This document shows, piece by piece, positions 35,576 through 42,809 of a DNA stretch of 64,000 nt. A program made the translations under genes and the position numbers. The DNA is from Tidjanibacter sp. (GTDB lineage Bacteria; Bacteroidota; Bacteroidia; Bacteroidales; Rikenellaceae). The notes beneath the pieces were generated by a model that searched no databases, was not told the DNA's origin, and was given only the letters and a program-made list of their open reading frames with translations. Every line of letters begins with the position of its first letter. The first letter of the stretch is position 1. The DNA lies in contig JAGBFH010000020.1 in the NCBI GenBank assembly GCA_017936605.1, positions 48,965 through 112,964 of the forward strand, read 5' to 3'.

Positions 35576-36775
35576 TTAGATTTTCAGTTTGCCAAGTCCG
35601 CCCTCGGAGGTCTCCTTGTAGAGAGAGGGGATGTCGTGGCCGGTATGTTTCATCACATTCACTACGCCGTCGAAGGGTACGCGGTGGCTACCGTCGGTGT
35701 AGCAGGCGTAGATTTGGGAGTCGATGGCTCGGGCGGCAGCTATGGCGTTGCGCTCGATGCAGGGAATCTGCACAAGGCCACACATAGGGTCGCAAGTCAT
35801 ACCGAGGTGGTGTTCGAGGGCCATCTCGGCGGCATACTCAATCTGCGAGGGGGAGCCGCCCATAAGCTGTGTGGCGGCCGCGGCGGCCATAGCGCACGCT
35901 ACGCCCACCTCGCCCTGACAGCCCACCTCGGCACCCGAGATGGAGGCGTTGGCCTTCACGATGGTGCCCACCAGACCTGCGGTAGCCAGAGCCCTGACGA
36001 TTTGCATATCGCTGAACTCATACTCCTCCTGGAGGTGGTAGAGCACTGCGGGAATCACACCGCTCGAGCCACAAGTGGGGGCCGTCACAACGATGCCACC
36101 CGAGGCGTTCTCCTCGCTCACGGCCAGCGCGTAGGCAAACAGCAGACCTCGTGTGCGGAGGTTGTCCTTGTAGCCGCGTGAGCGCACAAAGTAGCTTGCG
36201 GCCTTGCGGCGGAGGTTCAGGGGACCCGGGAGTACGCCCTCGTTGCGCAGGCCGTTGCGCACGGCGTTGCGCATATGGTTCCAGGCATCCAGCAGATACT
36301 CCTTCACATCCTCCTCCTCATACTGGAACACATACTCCCAGTAGCTGCGGCCCGTCTGGTTGCACCACTCCATAATGTCGCTCATAGTGGTCAGAGGGTA
36401 GATGTCCTCGTGGGCGCTGTCCTCCTGACCATCGATGACGATGCTGCCGCCACCGACACTATATATTATCTGACTGTCAGTTACCTCGCCCACCGCGTCG
36501 AGCGACTCGAAGAGCATAGCGTTGGGGTGGAAGGGGAGAAACTCCTGGGGGCGCCACACGATTTCCAGAGGGGCTACATCCTCGAATACCTCCTCGATGG
36601 CCACATCGGTAAGGTGGCCTTTGCCTGTGGCGGCGAGTGAGCCGTAGAGTGTCACTCGGAAAGCTGCTGCCTCGGGATGTGAGTCGAGGAAGAGCACAGA
36701 GGCCTTGCGGGGACCCATAGTGTGACTGCTCGAGGGTCCCTTGCCTGTTACGAATATATCTTTGATTGTTTTCAT
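35576..36775 (-). CDS. sdaA: L-serine ammonia-lyase, single-chain iron-sulfur type
   Basis: Deaminates L-serine to pyruvate and ammonia using an oxygen-sensitive 4Fe-4S cluster. From the ATG at 36775 (MKTIKDIFVTGKGPSSSHTMGP) the product has 399 residues with both domains in one chain: the N-terminal beta domain with the SSSHTMGP substrate loop, and the alpha domain with APTCGSSGVIPAVL and CDPMCGLVQIPCIERN, which carry the cluster cysteines. The ATG at 36913 would add 46 unrelated residues and span a TATCTTTG -7 box (36813-36820), so it was rejected. Serine breakdown fits the peptide-use genes upstream. Confidence 0.95.
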   Translation of the reverse strand: MKTIKDIFVTGKGPSSSHTMGPRKASVLFLDSHPEAAAFRVTLYGSLAATGKGHLTDVAIEEVFEDVAPLEIVWRPQEFLPFHPNAMLFESLDAVGEVTDSQIIYSVGGGSIVIDGQEDSAHEDIYPLTTMSDIMEWCNQTGRSYWEYVFQYEEEDVKEYLLDAWNHMRNAVRNGLRNEGVLPGPLNLRRKAASYFVRSRGYKDNLRTRGLLFAYALAVSEENASGGIVVTAPTCGSSGVIPAVLYHLQEEYEFSDMQIVRALATAGLVGTIVKANASISGAEVGCQGEVGVACAMAAAAATQLMGGSPSQIEYAAEMALEHHLGMTCDPMCGLVQIPCIERNAIAAARAIDSQIYACYTDGSHRVPFDGVVNVMKHTGHDIPSLYKETSEGGLGKLKI

Positions 36776-36922
36776 AAATGACCTAACCTTTTTGTTTTTT
36801 CCTAACCGCCCGCAAAGATAGCGCCTAAAAACGAAACAAGGAAATATTTTCCCGCCATTATGTTCTATTTTGCCACTCCCCGAGAGTTGTGTGATATACT
36901 TTGCGGTGGGCATTGTGGCAAA

Positions 36923-36957
36923 ACAAAGGAGAGCCCTTTGGTGGGGCCCTCCTTTTG
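36923..36957 (-). terminator. Hairpin after the secreted C1 peptidase gene
   Basis: An ACAAAGGAG...GCCC arm pairs with GGGC...CTCCTTTTGT, followed by TTTTG on the minus strand. Confidence 0.65.
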
Positions 36958-36980
36958 TGTGATTAGAAGCCTGGAGAGGA

Positions 36981-38165
36981 TTAGAGGCCGAGTTTGGTGC
37001 GGATGGCCTCGGGGATGGCGTCTTTGTGAACGATGATGTTCATAGTTTTGTAGCGAACAAATGCCTTCGAAGCGTACCAGATACCCTTGTAGGCACCGCT
37101 CTCACCCCACGAGTTCTTCACCATATAGTACTCGGTGCCCTCCTGGTCTACAGCCTTACCGTAGATGAGCATACCGTGGTCGTCGGTGGTCTCCCAGTTG
37201 TCGTAGGCCTGCTGACGCTCCTCCTGGGTGCACCATTTCTGGGGCTGGGGTTTGGTGGTGAGCTGCTTCTCGGCGGGCGAGAGGCGCAACCAGCGAGCCA
37301 TATCCGAGCCGCTGAGCTCCTGAACTTTCTCCACATCGGGCATAACGGCAATACCATCGCGGGTAAAGCCGTTCTCGCTTACATCGCTACCCCAAGCAAT
37401 GGTGTAGCCATTCTCGATGGCGTAGTCGAACACCTCCAGAAGCTCGTCGATGGGCAGGTTGTAGGACTGAGCCCAGCGCCAGTTGTCCTGAATCTCCAGA
37501 ACGAACGACGAGTAGAAGGGGTGGTGGGTGTAGCTGGTGAGCGAAACATAGTCGCTGGCCTTCAGACCGGTCGACTCATAGAACGACATAGGAGTGTACT
37601 CCTTGCCCTCATAAACGAAGGTCTCGGGGCACTCGCCCAGGTAGATGTCGTGAACGGCCTTGATGGCTTTCTTCCAGAGGGGCTGACCGTTGGGGTCGAG
37701 CTGGAGGCTGCGGTGGTTGCCCTTGGCGATGGCTGCAACAACTGCATCGCTAACGGCCGAAAGCTCGTTGTGGTTGCTGAGGGTCTCGCCATACATAACA
37801 CCGGGGCGCATCTCCTCCTCGGGAACGAGGCCGTAGTGCTCCATACCGTAGATTACATCGTAGAACGAACCGCCCTGTGCGAAAGAGACATCGCCGTGGG
37901 TGCGAACAGCCTTGTCGGCCCTGTCGAGATAGGTGTGGTGTACGAGATACATCTCCGAGAAGTCATACTCGCCCTTGCCCATACGCAGAAGCTCCGACTC
38001 GATGAACGAGAGTGCCGAGTAGCACCAGCAGGTGCCCGCGCGGTTCTGGTTCTTGATGCTTGTGATGGGGTTCTCCTTTACGGTAGTAAACTGAAAACCG
38101 CTCTCTTGTGCGCTCATCGACAGAGCCATCAGAAGGGTGCCGAGAGTGATGATAAATTTTTTCAT
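36981..38165 (-). CDS. Exported C1-family cysteine aminopeptidase (PepC/bleomycin hydrolase-like)
   Basis: Trims amino acids from peptides. The 394-residue product has a signal peptide ending MSAQ, unlike the classic cytosolic PepC, so it probably acts in the periplasm. The papain-like triad is visible: Cys in NQNRAGTCWCYSALSF, His in TDDHGMLIYGKA, Asn in MVKNSWGESGAYKG. It is the last gene of a unit with an OPT transporter, pepT and a DUF4923-like gene, 52 bp after the latter. The combination suggests breakdown of peptides before and after uptake. Confidence 0.9.
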   Translation of the reverse strand: MKKFIITLGTLLMALSMSAQESGFQFTTVKENPITSIKNQNRAGTCWCYSALSFIESELLRMGKGEYDFSEMYLVHHTYLDRADKAVRTHGDVSFAQGGSFYDVIYGMEHYGLVPEEEMRPGVMYGETLSNHNELSAVSDAVVAAIAKGNHRSLQLDPNGQPLWKKAIKAVHDIYLGECPETFVYEGKEYTPMSFYESTGLKASDYVSLTSYTHHPFYSSFVLEIQDNWRWAQSYNLPIDELLEVFDYAIENGYTIAWGSDVSENGFTRDGIAVMPDVEKVQELSGSDMARWLRLSPAEKQLTTKPQPQKWCTQEERQQAYDNWETTDDHGMLIYGKAVDQEGTEYYMVKNSWGESGAYKGIWYASKAFVRYKTMNIIVHKDAIPEAIRTKLGL

Positions 38166-38217
38166 AATTTTTAGTAATGGATAGGTTGTTAATTAATAAT
38201 TTTAGTAATAGATTGTC

Positions 38218-38874
38218 TTATTTTGAAATTTTTTCACACTCAAAACCGATGTTCATACCCTCATAGGCCTTCACTACGGCTGCAATGGCGGTGAGGGTGG
38301 TGTTGCTCGACTTGGAGCTCACGGTCTTCACGAGGTCGAGGAGTTTGTCGGCCTCGAAGAGGATGTTGATATTGTCGCCGCTGACGGTCATCCTCAGTTT
38401 ATACTCCTTCTTGCCCAGTCCGAGGGTCACAACCTCGCCCTCCTTGTCGTAGCTCCAGGTGCCCTTGACGCTCTTTTTGCCCACGGTGGTGGTGGCGGTG
38501 CCGTCCTCATTGAAGGTGAAAGTGAAGGCGCCGGGCTTAATGCCGAACTTGGTGAGCATAGGGGCTATTTTATCCTCGACGGTCTCGGCTGCAAGTGCGC
38601 CACCCGCCTGGGTGAGTGCGTCGCTGCTCTCGAACTCCACAGCCACATCCAGATACTGCCAGGTGCCGGGAATCTCCGTCTCGGGCAGCAGTGCGCCCAG
38701 AAGTGCGTCGAGGCCCGAGGCAATCTCGCTGCTGCCTGTCTCCTCCTCGACCTTATCCACAAGGTCGCTGGCCGCATCTTTGAGTTTGCTTGCAAGGCTA
38801 CCGAGGTCGAACTGTGCATTTGCCGAGCCAAGGCCCAACATCATAAGTGCAAGGGTTATAACGAGTTTCTTCAT
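38218..38874 (-). CDS. Exported DUF4923-like protein
   Basis: A 218-residue protein with a signal peptide ending ANAQ. After an amphipathic helical stretch (LASKLKDAASDLVDKVEEE), the body is beta-rich with GTWQYLDVAVEFESSDAL and GTWSYDKEGEVVTLGLGKKEY, as in the DUF4923 family common in Bacteroidales. A lipocalin-like lipid-binding fold has been suggested for such proteins; that is weak knowledge. The function is unknown. It sits 32 bp after pepT and 52 bp before the exported peptidase, so it is probably co-expressed with peptide genes. Confidence 0.78.
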   Translation of the reverse strand: MKKLVITLALMMLGLGSANAQFDLGSLASKLKDAASDLVDKVEEETGSSEIASGLDALLGALLPETEIPGTWQYLDVAVEFESSDALTQAGGALAAETVEDKIAPMLTKFGIKPGAFTFTFNEDGTATTTVGKKSVKGTWSYDKEGEVVTLGLGKKEYKLRMTVSGDNINILFEADKLLDLVKTVSSKSSNTTLTAIAAVVKAYEGMNIGFECEKISK

Positions 38875-38906
38875 AGTCTTCTGTTGTTAAAGTGTAAGGT
38901 TTAGGT

Positions 38907-40124
38907 TTATTCGGCCCAGAGTTTCACGAGGTTGAGAATGGTGTGTACTTCGCGGTACATACTGTCGAGCGACACATACTCATACTTGCCGTGGAAGTTC
39001 ATACCGCCCGTGAAGAGGTTGGGGCAGGGCAGACCCATATAGGAGAGCCTGCTGCCGTCGGTGCCGCCACGGATGGGTTTCACGATGGGCGTTACGCCCG
39101 CCTGCTCCATAGCCTGCATAGCCTTCTGGATAATCTCGGGGTGGGGCTCCACCATCTCGCGCATATTATAATACTGGTCCTTAAGCAGCAGGGTCACATA
39201 CTCGCCGCCGTGACGAGCATTGACAAACTCCACAGCCTTGCTTATGAGCTCCTTCTTTTGCTCGAATTTCTCCCTGTCGTGGTCGCGGATGATGTAGGAC
39301 ATCTCGGCAAACTCAACCTCGCCCTTGATGCCCACCAGGTGGAAGAATCCCTCGTAACCCTCGGTGTGCTCGGGGCGCATAGGCACGGGCAGAAGGCTGT
39401 TGACCTCCATTGCCAGCTGTATGGCGTTAATCATCTTATCCTTGGCCGAGCCGGGGTGGATGTTGCGGCCGTTGATGGTCAGCTTGGCGCTTGCGGCGTT
39501 GAAGTTCTCATACTCCAACTCGCCCTCCATACCGCCATCCACGGTGTAGGCAAACTTGGCTCCGAAGGCCTCCACATTGAAGTAGTCCACGCCGCGACCA
39601 ATCTCCTCGTCGGGGGTGAAACCGATGCGAATCTTGCCGTGCTTAACCTCGGGGTTGTTCAGCAGATACTCGGCGGCGGTCATAATCTCCGCAACGCCTG
39701 CCTTGTCGTCGGCACCCAGCAGGGTAGTTCCGTCGGTGGTGATGAGGGTGTGACCCTCGAAGAACTTGAGCTCGGGGAAGTCGCTCACCTTCATCGTAAC
39801 CTCCTCACTTAGTGCGATATCCTCACCGTTGTAGTTCTGGATAATCTGGGGCTTTATGGCCGCACCGCTCATATCGGGCGATGTGTCCACGTGGGAGAGG
39901 AAACCTATTACGGGGCAGTTCTCGTAGCCCTCGGAGGCCTCGATGGAGCCCATCACATAGCCGTGCTCGTCCATCGTTACCTCGGTCATACCCATAGCCT
40001 CCATCTCCTCCTTGAGGGCCGTGAGCAGCAGAAGCTGTTTGTCGGTCGAGGGGAAGGTGATGCTATTCTCATCGCTCTGAGTATCAAAGCCTACATATTT
40101 CAGAAATCTATCCTTTAGTTCCAT
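38907..40124 (-). CDS. pepT: Peptidase T (tripeptide aminopeptidase)
   Basis: Zinc aminopeptidase that removes the N-terminal residue of tripeptides in the cytoplasm. The 405 residues match the family. M20 metal and catalytic motifs are in order: GFLSHVDTSPDMSG (His and Asp), TTLLGADDKAGVAEIM (bridging Asp), FTPDEEIGRGVDYF (Glu pair), and IVKPIRGGTDGSRLSYMGLPCPNLFTGG (substrate Arg and Gly loop). It follows the OPT transporter by 55 bp, with a 7-bp array in between, and precedes the DUF4923-like gene. Confidence 0.95.
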   Translation of the reverse strand: MELKDRFLKYVGFDTQSDENSITFPSTDKQLLLLTALKEEMEAMGMTEVTMDEHGYVMGSIEASEGYENCPVIGFLSHVDTSPDMSGAAIKPQIIQNYNGEDIALSEEVTMKVSDFPELKFFEGHTLITTDGTTLLGADDKAGVAEIMTAAEYLLNNPEVKHGKIRIGFTPDEEIGRGVDYFNVEAFGAKFAYTVDGGMEGELEYENFNAASAKLTINGRNIHPGSAKDKMINAIQLAMEVNSLLPVPMRPEHTEGYEGFFHLVGIKGEVEFAEMSYIIRDHDREKFEQKKELISKAVEFVNARHGGEYVTLLLKDQYYNMREMVEPHPEIIQKAMQAMEQAGVTPIVKPIRGGTDGSRLSYMGLPCPNLFTGGMNFHGKYEYVSLDSMYREVHTILNLVKLWAE

Positions 40125-40132
40125 TTTTCTTT

Positions 40133-40179
40133 AGTTATCAGTTGTCAGTATTCGGTATTCAGTATTCAGTTATTAGTAC
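40133..40179. repeat. 7-bp array AGTATTC between the OPT transporter and pepT
   Basis: Seven units such as AGTTATC, AGTTGTC, AGTATTC, GGTATTC fill the gap, all in 7-bp register. Confidence 0.75.
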
Positions 40180-42180
40180 TTAGGCCTCCTTTTTGGCGCG
40201 GAGTGTATCCCAGATGAAGTAGCCGATGATTGCCACATAGGCGGCAACGGCTGCCCAGTGGGCACCGCTCGAGGCGTTCCACTCCGAGAGGAACCAATCG
40301 GCACCTGCAAACTTCAGAATTGCGCTAACTACACCCATCAGAGCACCACCTGCAATGAAGCCCGAGGCGATGAGGGTACCGCGGCTGTTGCGAGCCTTGT
40401 TGAGCTCGGCATCCTTCGAGCGGCTTGTTACGAACCAGCTGATAAGACCACCAACCAACAGAGGAGTGTTGAGCTGCAAGGGGATGAACATACCCAGCGC
40501 AAAGGGGAGTGCAGGCACACCAATCATAGTGAGAATCAGTGCCAAAGCAGCACCTGTGAAGTAGAGAACCCAGGGGGTTACACCACCCGTCATCAGAGGT
40601 TTGATGACGGCAGCCATTGCGTTGGCCTGAGGAGCAACGAGTGCGCCCTCACCGGTGAAGCCGTAGGTTTTATTGAGGATAATCATTACGCCTGCAACAG
40701 TGGCGGCCGACACAAAGGTGCCGAGGAACTTCCACGCCTCCTGACGCTTGGGAGTGGTGCCAATCCAGTAGCCAATCTTCAGGTCGGTGATGAAACCACC
40801 GGCCATCGAGAGCGCCGTACAAACCACACCACCGATAATCATTGCGGCGGTCATACCGCTGTTGCCCTCCAAACCTACACTTACGAGCACAAGCGAGGAG
40901 AGAATCAGTGTCATGAGGGTCATACCGCTCACGGGGTTGCTACCTACAATGGCGATGGCGTTGGCAGCGACGGTTGTGAAGAGGAAGGTGATTACGAATA
41001 CCACCAGCAGAGCCACAATCGACAACCACCAGTTGCCCAGAACACCAAAGCGGAAGAATACCAGCACGCACACCAGAGCGGCGATGAGCACCGAGAGGAT
41101 GGTCTTCATAGGAAGGTCCTTATCGGTACGCTTGGTGTCGCCTGCGCCCTTCTTGCCCTTGAGCTCGCTCACGGCCATACCGAGCGACTGTTTGATGATG
41201 CCTGCCTGACGGAGAATGCCGATGATACCTGCCATAGCGATGCCACCAATGCCGAGGGGTTTGCCTATGTAGGCAAAGAGGTTCTCGGGGGTGAATACGA
41301 GGCTGGGGTTAGCAAGGATGCTTGCGTCGGTGATGCCCAGCAGCTGCACGAGCGAGGCAGCGTCAATGCTGCTCTCAAAGGAGCCTACCATAGGCACGAT
41401 GAGGAACCACACGAGGAACGAGCCGGCGCAGATGAAGGCGGCATACTTCAGACCCACGATGTAGCCCAGACCAAGAACGGCAGCCGAGGTGTTGATGCTG
41501 AAGACGGCCTTGAATTTGTCGGCCATATGTACACCCCACGATGCGATGCGGGTCGAGATGGTCTCGGTCCACAGGCCGAAGGTGCTCACTACGAAGTCGT
41601 AAAGACCACCCACAAGACCGCTGATGGCCAGCAGTTTGGCCTGACCCTTCTGGCCCTCGCCACTAACGAGCACCTCGGTAGTAGCTGTGGCCTCGGGGAA
41701 GGGATACTTGCCGTGCATATCCTTGACAAAATATTTCCTAAAGGGGATGAGCAGTACGATACCAAGCAGACCGCCCAACAGCGAGGAGAGGAATACCTGA
41801 TAGAACTGTGCCTCGAGGCCCAGGATGTAGAGCGCGGGGAGGGTGAAGATGGCACCTGCCACAATCACGCCCGACGATGCGCCGATGCTCTGGATGATGA
41901 CATTCTGACCGAGCATATTCTTCTTGCCCCTCATTGTACCAACGCCCACAGCGATGATGGCGATAGGAATGGCGGCCTCGAATACCTGACCCACCTTGAG
42001 TCCGAGGTAGGCTGCGGCGGCCGAGAAGATGATGGCCATCAGCACACCCATACCCACCGAGTAGGGAGTGACCTCCTTGGGTTTCTCGGAGGCTTTCATT
42101 ACGGGCTCATACTCTTCGCCTTCCTCCAGAGGACGATAGGCATTGTCGGCCAGTTTCTTGATTTCGTTGTTCTGTGACAT
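40180..42180 (-). CDS. OPT-family oligopeptide transporter
   Basis: Inner-membrane proton-coupled transporter of oligopeptides. The 666-residue product has about 15 hydrophobic spans, and its N-terminal region SVGMGVLMAIIFSAAAAYLGLKVGQ is typical of bacterial OPT proteins. MVGSFESSIDAASL and TVAANAIAIVGSNPVSGMTLMTL, with the NPVSGM loop, are characteristic. It leads the operon with pepT, the DUF4923-like gene and the exported C1 peptidase. Metal-chelate substrates are possible for this family, but the peptidase neighbours favour peptides. Confidence 0.93.
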   Translation of the reverse strand: MSQNNEIKKLADNAYRPLEEGEEYEPVMKASEKPKEVTPYSVGMGVLMAIIFSAAAAYLGLKVGQVFEAAIPIAIIAVGVGTMRGKKNMLGQNVIIQSIGASSGVIVAGAIFTLPALYILGLEAQFYQVFLSSLLGGLLGIVLLIPFRKYFVKDMHGKYPFPEATATTEVLVSGEGQKGQAKLLAISGLVGGLYDFVVSTFGLWTETISTRIASWGVHMADKFKAVFSINTSAAVLGLGYIVGLKYAAFICAGSFLVWFLIVPMVGSFESSIDAASLVQLLGITDASILANPSLVFTPENLFAYIGKPLGIGGIAMAGIIGILRQAGIIKQSLGMAVSELKGKKGAGDTKRTDKDLPMKTILSVLIAALVCVLVFFRFGVLGNWWLSIVALLVVFVITFLFTTVAANAIAIVGSNPVSGMTLMTLILSSLVLVSVGLEGNSGMTAAMIIGGVVCTALSMAGGFITDLKIGYWIGTTPKRQEAWKFLGTFVSAATVAGVMIILNKTYGFTGEGALVAPQANAMAAVIKPLMTGGVTPWVLYFTGAALALILTMIGVPALPFALGMFIPLQLNTPLLVGGLISWFVTSRSKDAELNKARNSRGTLIASGFIAGGALMGVVSAILKFAGADWFLSEWNASSGAHWAAVAAYVAIIGYFIWDTLRAKKEA

Positions 42181-42229
42181 AAATAGAGATATTTTAGGTT
42201 AATTAATCAATCAAAAATATTCCAACCTA

Positions 42230-42260
42230 CAAATATACCTATTTATATTTTGAATACCAA
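42230..42260 (-). promoter_or_regulatory. OPT operon promoter (TTG-N20-TATATTTG)
   Basis: On the minus strand TTG (42258-42260) is followed after 20 bases by TATATTTG (42230-42237), about 50 nt before the ATG. Confidence 0.7.
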
Positions 42261-42304
42261 ATTTGAGATGTTTAGTTTTGCGGGCGGGTGTTATTTTTTC
42301 GCTG

Positions 42305-42720
42305 ACGGAATTTATTGCAGAAAGGGCAGAAAGGGCGAAAAGGGCGAAAATGATTCCCTCCCCTACGAAAGGGGAGGTTGGGAGGGGTGCTCGATAATTG
42401 CGTGCGCGTCCTCGCGCACAGGGAGGGTCCGCGGAGCAGGGGAGAGGTCTGTTGTGTTTTGGTAGAAGGATGGGAGAGATGGGAGAGATGGGAGAGATGG
42501 GAGAGATGGGAGAAATGGGAGAAATGGGAGAGATGGGAGAAATGGGAGAAATGGGAGAAATGGGAGAAATGGGAGAAATGGGGCCAATAAGACTTATGTG
42601 ACCTATAAGCCCTATAAGCCCCATAAGTCCCATAAGCCCCATAAGCCCCATAATCCCTTTCTGCCCTTTTAGCCCTTTTGGCCCTTTGGCCCTTTTAGCC
42701 CTATAAGCCCCATAAGCCTG
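42305..42720. repeat. Largest composite repeat block of the window
   Basis: From left to right: AAAGGGCGA 9-bp units (42316-42348); a variant palindromic module with an internal GTGCGCG/CGCGCAC hairpin and the AGGTCTGTT end (42356-42457); about 12 units of GGGAGAGAT/GGGAGAAAT (42470-42582); ATAAGCCCC/ATAAGTCCC units (42590-42652); and CCCTTTTGG/ATAAGCCCC units (42660-42718). A 7-bp-like GACCGTCTACG stretch follows to 42750. No gene is seen. Confidence 0.9.
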
Positions 42721-42759
42721 TTGTCGCCCGACCGTCTACGCTCACCGCCCGACAAAAAG

Positions 42760-42790
42760 AAAAGCGCCATCCGCAGTGGATGGCGCTTTT
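42760..42790 (-). terminator. Intrinsic terminator of ppdK
   Basis: AAAAGCGCCATCC pairs perfectly with GGATGGCGCTTTT, with CTTTTTG following on the minus strand. Confidence 0.9.
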
Positions 42791-42809
42791 GCTTCTATTT
42801 GGCGAAGGA

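Noticed and set aside
36837..36882. Possible copy of the pectin operator upstream of sdaA (two GCCA cores, one 34 bp from the -7 box)
   Set aside because: The cores are 18 bp apart rather than 21, the proximal unit aligns poorly, and serine dehydratase has no link to pectin; probably chance in AT-rich DNA.
42211..42651. Met-Gly-Glu and Ile-Ser-Pro repeat open frames
   Set aside because: A product of the GGGAGAGAT and ATAAGCCCC arrays, open on both strands.
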